Source of the DNA: Pseudomonas paracarnis
GTDB taxonomy: Bacteria; Pseudomonadota; Gammaproteobacteria; Pseudomonadales; Pseudomonadaceae
Length of the DNA stretch: 64,000 bases
Direction: 5' to 3'
Assembly: GCF_904063055.1 (NCBI RefSeq)
Contig: NZ_CAJFCN010000004.1
Coordinates: forward strand, 310,001-374,000
Shown here: positions 1 through 11,376 of the stretch, one piece after another
Layout: every line of letters starts with the position of its first letter
How positions within the stretch are numbered: position 1 is the first letter of the stretch
Translations under genes and position numbers: made by a program
Notes under the pieces: generated by a model
What the model was told of the DNA's origin: nothing
Database searches by the model: none
What the model saw: only the letters and a program-made list of their open reading frames with translations

Positions 1-1
1 C

Positions 2-28
2 GAGCATCCGGCGTTTCAGTTGGCGTAA
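2..28 (+). CDS. Possible 3' end of an upstream gene
   Basis: The first 28 bases can be read as the last eight codons (EHPAFQLA) and a TAA stop of a gene entering from the left. Nothing identifies the product, and the reading frame cannot be verified from so few codons. The remaining bases to 108 hold no recognisable gene, only the leader of the next one. Confidence 0.2.
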   Translation, partial: EHPAFQLA

Positions 29-108
29 TAGTGGATTGCCCAGGGTGGGCATTCTCTCCATCGCGGTGTGGGTGCAGCATCTTCAGTATCTAACCGGAGG
101 TGAGCGCC

Positions 109-1041
109 ATGCACTCGATTGAACCAACCCCTTGGCATGTCGGCGAACGACACATGCAGGAAAGTGCCGGCGTCTCTGAACGCATGGCCATGATCGGGCC
201 TAAGGTCATTCGTGATCATCTGCCTGAGCAGCACCGCGATTTTTATCCGCTGCTGCCGTACTTGATCGCGGGTGTGGTGGACGAACAAGGCATCCCCTGG
301 GCAACGATGCTGGAAGGCGCTCCAGGGTTTGCGCATTCACCGGACCCACACACGCTGCAGATCGACAGCCTGCCCGCCAAAAGCGATCCCGCCTGGGCTG
401 GGATAACGGATGGCGCGGCGATCGGCCTGCTGGGCATCGACCTCAACACCCGCCGCCGCAATCGCATGAATGGCCGGATCGGATCGCTTGAGGATGAGGG
501 CTTTACTGTGGACGTAGTGCACACCTTCGGCAATTGCCCCAAGTACATCCAACTGCGGCCCGTCGCTGGCATTGCACGCAAAGCCGGCAACCTGGCCGAG
601 CGCAGCTGCCGCCTGGACGACGCCGCACAAGCACTGATCCGCCACGCCGACACTTTCTTCGTCGCCAGCTACGTCGAACTGCACGGCGAACGTTCGGTGG
701 ACGTCTCCCACCGAGGCGGCAATACGGGATTTGTGCGAGTGGAAGGTAACGTACTGACCATCCCGGATTTTGCCGGCAACCTGTTCTTCAACACCCTCGG
801 CAACCTGCACGCCAACCCGGTGGCGGGGTTGTTGTTTGTTGATTTTGAGACGGGTGACGTGCTGCAAGTGGCCGGGCGTACTTCGTTGATCCTGAGCGGG
901 CCGCAAGTAGCTGAGTTCGAAGGCGCGCAGCGCTTGTGGACGGTGACGGTGGAACATGTGGTCCGCCGCCCGGCAGCGTTGGCCTTGCGCTGGCAATTCG
1001 CGGAATTTTCGCCACACAGCCTGGCGATGGGCACCTGGTAG
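109..1041 (+). CDS. Pyridoxamine 5'-phosphate oxidase (PPOX)-family protein
   Basis: The protein has 310 residues and the split-barrel PPOX flavin-binding fold. Recognisable stretches are the N-terminal WHVGERHMQESAGVSERMA, the core LLGIDLNTRRRNRMNGRI, and FGNCPKYIQLR. In Pseudomonas this type occurs alone or as the N-terminal half of longer ferredoxin-reductase fusions; here it ends right after the barrel (SLAMGTW). The substrate is unknown; a flavin- or heme-linked redox or detoxification role is likely. The ATG at 109 is preferred over a GTG at 100 because GGAGG lies at 96-100, eight bases upstream. No operon partner is visible downstream, where a REP pair follows. Confidence 0.8.
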   Translation: MHSIEPTPWHVGERHMQESAGVSERMAMIGPKVIRDHLPEQHRDFYPLLPYLIAGVVDEQGIPWATMLEGAPGFAHSPDPHTLQIDSLPAKSDPAWAGITDGAAIGLLGIDLNTRRRNRMNGRIGSLEDEGFTVDVVHTFGNCPKYIQLRPVAGIARKAGNLAERSCRLDDAAQALIRHADTFFVASYVELHGERSVDVSHRGGNTGFVRVEGNVLTIPDFAGNLFFNTLGNLHANPVAGLLFVDFETGDVLQVAGRTSLILSGPQVAEFEGAQRLWTVTVEHVVRRPAALALRWQFAEFSPHSLAMGTW

Positions 1042-1073
1042 CCTGATGCACTCTCCCAGGCGCAGCCTATCCA

Positions 1074-1184
1074 GTGTGGGAGCTGTCGAGCCCCAGCGAG
1101 GCTGCGATGGCGGCGGCACGGTCAACATATTCATTGCCTGACCCACCGCCATCGCGGCCTCGCTAAAGCTCGACGGCTCCCACA
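1074..1184. repeat. REP-type inverted repeat pair
   Basis: Two imperfectly complementary arms face each other. The left begins GTGTGGGAGCTGTCGAGC and runs into GGCTGCGATGGCGG. The right runs CCGCCATCGCGGCC into GCTCGACGGCTCCCACA. This is the usual Pseudomonas REP doublet after a gene and could fold into a long cruciform or act as a transcription end. Confidence 0.8.
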
Positions 1185-1221
1185 GGGGAATGTCATTGCC
1201 TGTTGGGTTTGCGCGTTTTCA

Positions 1222-1404
1222 TCAGGCCACCGGGCACTCACGGTTCAATGCTTCATCTACCAGCAACTGCGCAATCTCGATCATCTGCACCACCGCCAGC
1301 ACTTGCTTGCGGGCGTGACCGTCAAGCTGTTCGGCACAGACAGTCGTGGACTCCAGCATTTCGCTACCACACGAAGTAAGGAGGCGACTGTACACGGGGT
1401 GGTA
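1222..1404 (-). pseudogene. 3' remnant of a DUF3077/DUF6124-like small protein gene
   Basis: The complement strand reads in one frame as PVYHPVYSRLLTSCGSEMLE, continuing through QLDGHARKQVLAVVQMIEIA and QLLVDEALNRE to a TGA at 1222. This matches the C-terminal half of the small Pseudomonas DUF3077/DUF6124 proteins, which have a conserved 'LL..A.E.L.S...' block followed by a helical 'QMI..AQLLVDEAL' end. The frame is closed upstream by a stop near 1405, and the usual N-terminal half is absent. No good start with a ribosome site is seen, apart from an internal ATG at 1357-1359. It is probably a decayed gene. Confidence 0.5.
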
Positions 1405-1616
1405 GACCGGTCATAGAAACCCTGCAGGCCGAAGCCTCCCATGCACAACCGCCACAAAGCAGCCAACACAACACCCTTGATGGTTAGCGGTGAGGCTCAT
1501 CGGACGCAACCCGAAAGTTGTGTAAGAGCGGTCTGACAACCGCGCCGTTGCGGGTACGCCGAATACCCCATGTAGGAGCGAGTGTGGCGCAGGCTTTTCG
1601 CAGCCGGCGAATAGGC
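1405..1616. other. Intergenic stretch without a recognisable gene
   Basis: The bases between the small-gene remnant and the aldehyde dehydrogenase stop show no supported ORF. The sequence around 1570-1612 (TGTAGGAGCGAGTGTGGC...) resembles half of a degenerate Pseudomonas intergenic repeat. Confidence 0.3.
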
Positions 1617-3104
1617 TCAATACCGAACCATCACCGACTTAAGCTCGGTGTAGTCCTCAATGAACGCACTGCCAAACTCCCGCCCTAATCCCGAAGACCG
1701 GCTGCCACCAAACGGCACTGCCGGGTCGAGCAAGGTGTGCATGTTCACCCACAGGGTGCCGGCCTTGACGGCCGGGATCATGCGCAGGGCCTTGCCCAGG
1801 TCATTGGTCCACAGGCTGGCGCTCAACCCGTAGGCCCCGTGGTTCATCATGGTCAGTAGTTCGTCTTCATCGTCGTAGGGCAGGAAGGTGGCGATGGGGC
1901 CGAAGGTCTCTTCGTTGAGCAGGGTGTCGTGCAGGTGGTTGGCGAGGATCACGGTGGGTTCGACGTAGCAGCCGGGGCGGTCGATGAGGTGGCCACCGTG
2001 GATGATCGTGTTGTTTTCGGTGCGGGCCTGGTTGAAGTAGCCGAGCAGTTTTTGTTGGTGTTGCTGGTGGGTCACCGGGCCGAATTCGGTGTGTTCATCC
2101 AGGGGCGAGCCGATGGTCAGGCGGCTGAGACGTGCCTTGAGTTTTTCCAGCACGGCATCGATCTGCGAGCGGTGCACGAAGAAGCGTTCGGCCGCTGCGC
2201 AGATTTGCCCCGAGTGCAGGAAGCCCGCTTCGATAATGCCATCCACCGCTTTGTCTACATCCATGTCGCGCAGGAAGCCGGCGGCGTTCTTGCCACCCAG
2301 TTCCAGGGTCGCGCGGGTCAGCCCGGCGCCCATGGCACTGCGGCCTACTGCAATACCGGTGGGCACTGAGCCGGTGAAGGACACCTTGTGCGTGCCGGGG
2401 TGTTCCACCAGCCCCTTGCCGACTTGGCCGCCGCCGGTCAGCACATTGAGCACCCCCGCCGGCAACCCGGCGTCGATGGCCAGTTCGGCGATGCGCAGCA
2501 GGGTCAGCGGTGTGAATTCGCTGGGCTTGATGATGATGCTGCAACCGGTCACCAGTGCCGAGGCGAGCTTCCAGATGGCGATCATGGTCGAGAAATTCCA
2601 CGGCACAATGCCCACCACCACGCCCACCGGTTCGCGCAAGGTGAAGGCGGTGTAGCGCTCGCCATTGAACGAAGGCAGCGACGGCGTGAGGGTCTGGCCG
2701 CTGAGCTTGGTGGCCCAGCCTGCGTAGTAGCGCAGGAAGTGCGCGGCCTGGTCGACCTCAAAGGCGCGGGAAATCTGGATGATTTTTCCCGACTGGCAGG
2801 TTTCGATCTGCGCCAGTTCTTCGCGATGGTGTTCCAGCAGGTCGGCCAGTTTCAGCAGCACGTTGCCACGGATGGCGGGAGCGGTCTGGGACCAGAGCTG
2901 GAAACCACGGTTGGCGCAAGCGACCGCGGCGTCGATATCCGCCAGGTCTGCGTCGGCCACGTCGGCGATCACCTGGCCGGTGGCGGGGTTGGTCACGCTC
3001 AGGCGTGCATCGGCGTGGCTGCGCACACTGGCGCCGTCGATAAACAGCCCATGACGGCGACGCAAAAAGGCTTCGACGTGAGGCAGCAGCGGGATATCGC
3101 TCAT
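1617..3104 (-). CDS. feaB: Aldehyde dehydrogenase, phenylacetaldehyde dehydrogenase (FeaB) type
   Basis: This 495-residue NAD-dependent aldehyde dehydrogenase has the ALDH landmarks: VPWNFS for cofactor binding, the glutamate motif LELGGKNAAGF, the nucleophile loop HSGQICAAAERFFV, and ETFGPI near the C-terminus. Its overall sequence resembles phenylacetaldehyde dehydrogenases. In the fea/tyn pathway the enzyme oxidises (hydroxy)phenylacetaldehyde, released by amine oxidation, to (hydroxy)phenylacetate. The ATG at 3104 has an AGGA upstream; an in-frame extension further upstream lacks a ribosome site. It is divergent from the hydroxylase genes and shares a 236-bp promoter region with repeated motifs. 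FeaB assignment rests on family resemblance plus the nearby feaR. Confidence 0.82.
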   Translation of the reverse strand: MSDIPLLPHVEAFLRRRHGLFIDGASVRSHADARLSVTNPATGQVIADVADADLADIDAAVACANRGFQLWSQTAPAIRGNVLLKLADLLEHHREELAQIETCQSGKIIQISRAFEVDQAAHFLRYYAGWATKLSGQTLTPSLPSFNGERYTAFTLREPVGVVVGIVPWNFSTMIAIWKLASALVTGCSIIIKPSEFTPLTLLRIAELAIDAGLPAGVLNVLTGGGQVGKGLVEHPGTHKVSFTGSVPTGIAVGRSAMGAGLTRATLELGGKNAAGFLRDMDVDKAVDGIIEAGFLHSGQICAAAERFFVHRSQIDAVLEKLKARLSRLTIGSPLDEHTEFGPVTHQQHQQKLLGYFNQARTENNTIIHGGHLIDRPGCYVEPTVILANHLHDTLLNEETFGPIATFLPYDDEDELLTMMNHGAYGLSASLWTNDLGKALRMIPAVKAGTLWVNMHTLLDPAVPFGGSRSSGLGREFGSAFIEDYTELKSVMVRY

Positions 3105-3170
3105 GGCAGGTTCCTGGCAGTTCACAAAAGAAACCCCGAGGTTAACCAACGCGCAGGTACGCGGCTTGAC

Positions 3171-3232
3171 TGTGCCTGCCAGGTTTTATGCCTGTGCCTG
3201 CCGTGCCTGTGAAAAGTACAACCTTGCCTGCC
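3171..3232. promoter_or_regulatory. Candidate AraC-family (FeaR) operator: repeated TGCCTGCC
   Basis: The 10-mer TGTGCCTGCC occurs exactly at 3171-3180 and 3193-3202, 22 bp apart (two helical turns). TTGCCTGCC follows at 3224-3232. Direct repeats with this phasing are typical for AraC-family activators. The site lies between the divergent aldehyde dehydrogenase and hydroxylase genes. Binding by FeaR is inferred. Confidence 0.4.
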
Positions 3233-3340
3233 GAACGTGCATGTTGTGCCGGCGCAAGCCGTTCGATACTGGCCCTGCATCCCGCGCCGTTCCACGATTC
3301 GGAGCGCCTGCCGGACTTCCAATAATAAGCAGGGCCGTCC

Positions 3341-6395
<3,055 letters not shown>

Positions 6396-6464
6396 TGTTA
6401 TTGACCCCATCTTGGTTAAGAGTGAGGGCGCATTAGGGCGAGCGGTATGAGGCCAAGTCTTTTC

Positions 6465-6517
6465 CCTGCGTGCCAGGCAATTGACTCTGGCCGCCAGGCC
6501 ACACGCCCTGGCAGGCA
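6465..6517. promoter_or_regulatory. Candidate FeaR-type operator between porin and permease genes
   Basis: CCTGCGTGCC at 6465-6474 is repeated exactly at 13978-13987 before the amine oxidase operon. GGCAGGCA at 6510-6517 is the complement of the TGCCTGCC found three times in the 3171-3232 region. This is circumstantial evidence for one regulator acting on all three promoters. Confidence 0.35.
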
Positions 6518-6612
6518 GCAACAAAACCGGCGGCAGACAGGGGCAAGACGATCAACGGGAGTGGGGCGCAGAGTGCCGACACATTAAAAAAAACCGCTTC
6601 GAGGACCCCTCC

Positions 6613-8112
6613 ATGTCGATCAACGACCGACTCACCGCACACCTCAACCGGGGCACGGTAGGTTTTCCCACTGCGTTGGCCAGCACCATCGGCCTGATCA
6701 TGGCCAGCCCAGTGATCCTCACCGCCACCATGGGTTTCGGCATCGGCGGCAGCGCCTTTGCCCTGGCGATGCTGCTCGCCGTGGTGATGATGCTGGCCCA
6801 GGCCACCACCTTCGCCGAGGCCGCGTCGATACTGCCTACCACCGGTTCGGTGTACGACTACATCAACTGTGGCATGGGTAGGTTCTTTGCGATCACCGGG
6901 ACCTTGTCGGCCTACCTGATCGTGCATGTGTTCGCCGGCACCGCCGAAACTATCCTCGCCGGGGTCATGGCCCTGGTGAACTTCGAACACCTCAATACCC
7001 TGGCAGAGTCGGCCGGCGGCTCGTGGTTGCTGGGCGTCGGTTTCGTACTGGTGTTCGGCGTGCTGAATGCTTTTGGCGTCAGCGCATTTGGCCGCGCCGA
7101 GATCATCCTGACCTTCGGCATGTGGACCACCCTGATGGTGTTCGGCGTACTGGGCCTGATCGCCGCGCCGGCGGTGCAGTTGGAGGGCTGGTTCGGCGAG
7201 TCGTTGGTGGGCACCGACCTGGTTACCGTGCTGTCGCTGGTGGGCATGGCGATGTTCATGTTCGTGGGCTGCGAGTTCGTCACCCCGCTGGCGCCGGACC
7301 TGCGCCAATCGGCCAAGGTGATGCCACGGGCGATGATGCTCGGGCTGATGGGCGTGGCCACCTGCATGTTCATCTATGGCGCGGCGATGAAACGCCAGGT
7401 GGAGAACGTGGTGCTCGACGCAGCTTCGGGGGTGCACCTGTTGGACACACCCATGGCCATCCCCCGGTTTGCCGAACAGGTAATGGGGCAGATCGGCCCG
7501 TTGTGGCTGGGCATCGGTTTTCTGTTCGCTGGCGCTGCGACCATCAATACCCTGATGGCCGGCGTGCCGCGCATTCTCTACGGCATGGCAGTGGATGGCG
7601 CCCTGCCCAAGGTGTTCACCTACCTGCATCCGCGCTTCAAGACGCCGCTGTTGTGCATCCTGGTGGCCATGTTGATCCCGTGCCTGCACGCGCTGTACCT
7701 GGGCGGCAACACCGACAACATCATGCACCTGGTGCTGGCGGCGGTGTGTGCCTGGAGTTTCGCTTACCTGTTGGTGACGCTGTCGGTGGTGATCCTGCGC
7801 ATTCGGCGTCCGGACTTGCCCCGCGCCTATCGCTCGCCGTGGTTCCCGCTGCCGCAGATCGTCTCCAGCATCGGCATTCTGTTGGGCATGTGGTTTATCA
7901 CCCCGCCCGGCATGAACCCGGCGGACATCTACGTGCCGTTTGGCGTGATGCTCGGCGTGACGGCCACCTACGCGCTGTTCTGGACCCTGGTGGTGCAGAA
8001 GGTCAACCCCTTCAAGCCCGCCTGCGTAGAGGAGGTGTTGGCCAAGGAATTCAATCACGAACCGGGGCACGCCCATGCAAGTTATAGCGACCTTGCGGCA
8101 AAAACTGTTTGA
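6613..8112 (+). CDS. APC-family permease, probable aromatic amine transporter
   Basis: The 499-residue inner-membrane protein has about twelve hydrophobic segments. It opens with the APC-superfamily signature around GTVGFPTALASTIGLIMASP. The cytoplasmic loop KVFTYLHPRFKTPL and the region RRPDLPRAYRSPWFPLPQI are typical of amino acid/amine transporters. A GAGGA lies just before the ATG at 6613. It is divergent from the porin and followed with overlap by the DUF3156 gene, then by feaR. The context suggests uptake of tyramine or phenylethylamine; substrate specificity cannot be read from sequence. Confidence 0.78.
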   Translation: MSINDRLTAHLNRGTVGFPTALASTIGLIMASPVILTATMGFGIGGSAFALAMLLAVVMMLAQATTFAEAASILPTTGSVYDYINCGMGRFFAITGTLSAYLIVHVFAGTAETILAGVMALVNFEHLNTLAESAGGSWLLGVGFVLVFGVLNAFGVSAFGRAEIILTFGMWTTLMVFGVLGLIAAPAVQLEGWFGESLVGTDLVTVLSLVGMAMFMFVGCEFVTPLAPDLRQSAKVMPRAMMLGLMGVATCMFIYGAAMKRQVENVVLDAASGVHLLDTPMAIPRFAEQVMGQIGPLWLGIGFLFAGAATINTLMAGVPRILYGMAVDGALPKVFTYLHPRFKTPLLCILVAMLIPCLHALYLGGNTDNIMHLVLAAVCAWSFAYLLVTLSVVILRIRRPDLPRAYRSPWFPLPQIVSSIGILLGMWFITPPGMNPADIYVPFGVMLGVTATYALFWTLVVQKVNPFKPACVEEVLAKEFNHEPGHAHASYSDLAAKTV

Positions 8113-8641
8113 GCTGTTTCGTGCTGACCGCGCACCCAGTGGGTATCGGCCGGGGGTGACCCTGGCCCACCTGCGGCGTGATCTGGGCCTGGCAACCCTT
8201 GAAGTGGACGGTGTGGCCTTCGAAATTGTCGAGCGCACCGAGTCGCAGTTGTTGATGCACCTGGTGCTGACCGAATATGTCCTGCGCGCTCCCGCGGCAG
8301 CGGGTGGCGCTGGCAGCTTCGAAGTGCACCATGGCGGCGCGATCCGTCGCAGCGGCATTCATGTGCGGCGCCGCTCTGGCAACCAGGCACTGGGCCGTGA
8401 GTTGCAGGCGCGTTTGCTGGCTGACAGCGCGTTGTTCCAAGCGTTAATGCCGCTGGATTTCAAGCGCCTGCGCATCGAGCTGCACGACCAGCAATGGTGC
8501 GTTCGCCTGGAGCATATGGGCGGCAGCGAGGTGGTCAACCGCATGCCGGCGTTTCGGCGCTACATTGCGCTAAGCCGTGCACAACGCGAGCATCTGCTCG
8601 CCACATTGGTCGGCCTGCACAGGGTACTGTCGAATCTCTGA
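8075..8641 (+). CDS. DUF3156-family protein of unknown function
   Basis: The predicted 188-residue soluble protein has no signal peptide or membrane segment and is rich in arginine and leucine (LDFKRLRIELHDQQWCVRLEHMGG). It resembles DUF3156 proteins that travel with phenylethylamine/tyramine permeases in Pseudomonas. Its start lies inside the 3' end of the permease gene (38-bp overlap), which suggests translational coupling. A role in transport or amine metabolism is guilt by association only. Confidence 0.65.
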   Translation: MQVIATLRQKLFELFRADRAPSGYRPGVTLAHLRRDLGLATLEVDGVAFEIVERTESQLLMHLVLTEYVLRAPAAAGGAGSFEVHHGGAIRRSGIHVRRRSGNQALGRELQARLLADSALFQALMPLDFKRLRIELHDQQWCVRLEHMGGSEVVNRMPAFRRYIALSRAQREHLLATLVGLHRVLSNL

Positions 8642-8702
8642 TTGGCACCATTAGTGCTTCTGCAAAGGGCAAACAGGTTGTTGTTGCGTGCATATAGATA
8701 AC

Positions 8703-8731
8703 ATGTTAACTATTGCGCAGAACAACAAGAA
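8703..8731. promoter_or_regulatory. feaR leader motif shared with the hpaA leader
   Basis: ATGTTAACTA at 8703-8712 recurs at 21953-21962 in front of hpaA. AACAACAAGAA (8721-8731) recurs just before hpaA (around 21993-22003). GTTAAC cores are also present in the hpaR promoter region. A common MarR-type (HpaR) operator is one explanation. Confidence 0.35.
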
Positions 8732-8754
8732 TAACGCCACTGCGGAGACACCCC

Positions 8755-9696
8755 ATGAGCATCCCACAGCATGCACCCGACGGGCTCGACAGCTGGAACC
8801 GCGAACTGCGCGCCGCGTGCGGCCACTTCGATACTCAGCTGGCTTTCAACCGGTCGCTGTTTATTGGCGAGATCCACAACCTGTCGCGTGGCCTGGCCAT
8901 CCTGCGCACCAACGCCGGGCTGATCAAACGCCCGACGCACCAAGCCGACCATGACAACGACCAGGAATGTTTCCTGGTCAGCCAGCGCAGCGGCTATTCG
9001 CAAATCACCCAGAACGATCAGACCGTACAACTGGCCCCCGGCGAAATGCTGTTGATGGACTCGGTGGGCTCCATCGAAATCACCCCCTTCGGCCTGATCG
9101 AACACGCCTCGTTGTCCCTGTCGCGCAGTGCGGTGTGCAAGCACCTGGGCGGCCAGGCACGGGCCTTCGGCAAGATCTCCTCGACCAAAGCCTGCGGGCG
9201 CATGCTGCATGTGCTGATGGACCAACTGTGCAAGGACGATACCGACGAAGACGCCACGCAAGTGGAAGCGCTGCAAGCGGCCTTCGTCTCGCTGTTGGGG
9301 TCGGCGTTGGAGCAGGGCGATGAGTGTCGCGAGGGCGTTGCTGCGTTGCACGGCAATAACCTGCGCAGCTATGTACAAAAGGTCATCGATGAGTCCCTGA
9401 GCCAGCCAGGCCTGAGCCCGATCGGCCTGGCCAACCGCCTGAATATTTCGGTGCGGCATCTGTACCGTCTGTTTGAAGAACAGGACGACAGCGTCTGCCG
9501 CTATATCCAGCGCGCACGGCTCAAGCGCAGTGCGGATGACTTGACCAACCCGTTCCTGCGCAGTGAGTCGATCACCTCGATTGCGTACAAATGGGGCTTT
9601 ACCGACTCGGCGCATTTCAGTCGGTCGTTCAAGAAGCAGTTCGAGGTGTCGCCCAAGGAGTTTCGTTCCAGCCGGTTGCAGGCGGTGGGGGCATAA
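8755..9696 (+). CDS. feaR: AraC-family transcriptional activator FeaR
   Basis: The 313-residue regulator has an N-terminal AraC-binding-like domain (residues about 20-190, including LAPGEMLLMDSVGSIEI) and a C-terminal double HTH. The HTH segments are GLANRLNISVRHLYRLF and TSIAYKWGFTDSAHFSRSFK. The N-terminal domain resembles FeaR, the activator of feaB and tynA in enterobacteria. It lies downstream of the permease and DUF3156 genes and near the feaB-type dehydrogenase, as expected for a tyramine/phenylethylamine regulator. GGAGA at 8744-8748 supports the ATG at 8755. Confidence 0.82.
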   Translation: MSIPQHAPDGLDSWNRELRAACGHFDTQLAFNRSLFIGEIHNLSRGLAILRTNAGLIKRPTHQADHDNDQECFLVSQRSGYSQITQNDQTVQLAPGEMLLMDSVGSIEITPFGLIEHASLSLSRSAVCKHLGGQARAFGKISSTKACGRMLHVLMDQLCKDDTDEDATQVEALQAAFVSLLGSALEQGDECREGVAALHGNNLRSYVQKVIDESLSQPGLSPIGLANRLNISVRHLYRLFEEQDDSVCRYIQRARLKRSADDLTNPFLRSESITSIAYKWGFTDSAHFSRSFKKQFEVSPKEFRSSRLQAVGA

Positions 9697-9708
9697 ACAG
9701 CTCCTCGT

Positions 9709-9822
9709 GATCGTTCCCACGCTCTGCGTGGGAACGCCGCCCCGGACGCTCCGCGTCCCGCTCCAGAAGTCGTGACGCGAAGCGTCACAGGATGCATTCC
9801 CACGCAGAGCGTGGGAACGATC
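9709..9822. repeat. Inverted-repeat element and probable bidirectional terminator
   Basis: GATCGTTCCCACGC at 9709 is mirrored by GCGTGGGAACGATC ending at 9822. Each copy also contains its own small hairpin (CCCACGCTCTGCGTGGG), and a third hairpin around GACGCGAAGCGTC lies between them. This repeat family differs from the GTGGGAGCTGG type elsewhere in the window. It sits between the convergent feaR and SDR genes. Confidence 0.75.
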
Positions 9823-9827
9823 GGGTT

Positions 9828-10583
9828 TCAGATTTCGGGCAGCGTCGCGCCACCGTCCACCACCAGCGTCTGCCCGGTGATATAGCCCGCCAGGTCAGAG
9901 GCCAGAAACACCATCGCCCCGGCAATATCCGCCGCCGCGCCCAGGCGCCCCAGCGGCACACGGCGGGCGATGCTGTCATTCACGGCCGCATCGCCCAGGT
10001 TATCCATCGCCGGAGTGGCGATCATGCCGGGCTCCACGCCGTTGACCCGCACATTCAACGGCGCCAGCTCCAGCGCGGCATTGCGGATAAACCCATTCAC
10101 CCCGGCCTTGGACGCCGCATAGTGGCTCAGCCCCGGGTAACCCACCCGGTTGCCGGTGACTGAAGACGTCACCAGCACGCAGCCCCGGCCTTGCTCGCGA
10201 AACCTCGGCAACGCCGCCTGGGTCAGCCAGAACAGCGCCGACAGGTTCACCGCCAGGGTGCGCTCCAGGATCGTTGGGGTGATGTCGGCAAAGGCGGTCA
10301 GCGGAAAGTACCCGGCGTTGTGCACCAGTACATCCAGTTGCGCCAAGCCTTGGACGCAAGCAAACACCGCTTTGGCATCCGCCAGGTCAACGCCAACGGC
10401 TTCAACTTGATGCCCCTGTGCGCACAACCGGGCAGCCACGGCTTCAGCCTGTTCAAGCAGACGGTCAGCAATCACCACCCGCGCACCGCGTTGGGCAAAG
10501 GCCTGGACGATGCCCAGGCCAATGCCCTGGGCGCCGCCGGTGACCAGCACGACCTGGCCGCTGAAATCCAGGTCATTCGTCAT
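9828..10583 (-). CDS. SDR-family oxidoreductase (last gene of the amine operon)
   Basis: The 251-residue classical short-chain dehydrogenase has the nucleotide motif VTGGAQGIGLG, the NAG motif (VHNAG), the catalytic serine region TSSVTG, and the Y-x3-K motif in HYAASKAG. The C-terminus GYITGQTLVVDGGA is standard. It is the last gene of an operon with another SDR, a MoaF-like gene, a cupin and an FAD oxidase. Its ATG overlaps the end of the preceding SDR gene, indicating coupled translation. Oxidation or reduction of an aromatic alcohol or aldehyde intermediate is plausible; the substrate is unknown. Confidence 0.8.
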   Translation of the reverse strand: MTNDLDFSGQVVLVTGGAQGIGLGIVQAFAQRGARVVIADRLLEQAEAVAARLCAQGHQVEAVGVDLADAKAVFACVQGLAQLDVLVHNAGYFPLTAFADITPTILERTLAVNLSALFWLTQAALPRFREQGRGCVLVTSSVTGNRVGYPGLSHYAASKAGVNGFIRNAALELAPLNVRVNGVEPGMIATPAMDNLGDAAVNDSIARRVPLGRLGAAADIAGAMVFLASDLAGYITGQTLVVDGGATLPEI

Positions 10584-11376
10584 GGGCAGGCTCCATGCGC
10601 GTAAACGCCAGCGTCGGCACGTCGACGATGCTGGCCCCACCGTCCGCCACCAACGTGGCGCCGGTAATGATCGAGGCGTCGTCGCTGGCCAGGAAGCGGC
10701 ACACCTTGGCGATCTCGTCGGCACGTGCGGCGCGCCGCAGCGGGACATCGGCACACACCCGTGCATAGGCCTGCTGCAAGCTCTCGCCGTACGCCTCCAT
10801 CAACGGCCGCATCTCCGCGTCGGCCATCGGCGTGTGCACCCAGCCTGGGCACACCGCGTTCACCCGCACGCCATGGGGGCCATAATCACGGGCCAGCGAG
10901 CGGTTGAGCCCGAGCAGCGCATGCTTGGCGGTGGTGTAGCCACACACCTCGGGGCCTGCCGCCAATGAGGCGATGGAACCAATCAGCACCATGTTCCCGG
11001 CGCTTTCCTGCAACAGCGGCAGGCAGGCGCGGGCGCTGTAGAACGCACTGTCGAGGTTGCTGCGCAGCGCGCCTTCCCAGGTGGCCGGGCTGGTCTGGGT
11101 CGCGCTGCCTAGCCCGTGGCCACCGGCACAGGCCAGCAGCACATCGAGGCGCCCGAAGTGGCTGCGGATTTGCTGGATAAAGCCGTCCCAGGTGTCCGGG
11201 CAGGCGGCATCGCCCACCAGGATCAGCCCGCCGGTGTCCTGCGCCACCTGTTCCAGGGGCTCACGACGCCGACCGATCAGCACCAGCCGTGCGCCTTCCT
11301 GTGCGTACAAGCGTGCGCAGGCAGCGCCGATGCCGGTGCCGGCCCCGGTGATCACCACCGTGCGCGGCTCAGTCAC
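10573..11376 (-). CDS. SDR-family oxidoreductase
   Basis: The 267-residue short-chain dehydrogenase has ITGAGTGIGAACA for NAD(P) binding, LLACAGG in place of NNAG, the serine region LIGSIAS, and the Y-x3-K motif GYTTAKHAL. The start is a GTG at 11376 with GGAG upstream. It overlaps the stop codon of the MoaF-like gene, so the two are probably coupled. An SDR beside moaF also occurs in the enterobacterial monoamine (moaEF) region, supporting an amine-catabolic role. The reaction is not determined. Confidence 0.78.
   Translation of the reverse strand: MTEPRTVVITGAGTGIGAACARLYAQEGARLVLIGRRREPLEQVAQDTGGLILVGDAACPDTWDGFIQQIRSHFGRLDVLLACAGGHGLGSATQTSPATWEGALRSNLDSAFYSARACLPLLQESAGNMVLIGSIASLAAGPEVCGYTTAKHALLGLNRSLARDYGPHGVRVNAVCPGWVHTPMADAEMRPLMEAYGESLQQAYARVCADVPLRRAARADEIAKVCRFLASDDASIITGATLVADGGASIVDVPTLAFTRMEPAHDE

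Noticed and set aside
6433..8358. 641-codon open frame on the minus strand
   Set aside because: It is antisense to the APC permease. The His/Gln/Arg-rich low-complexity translation matches a codon-position artefact, not a protein.
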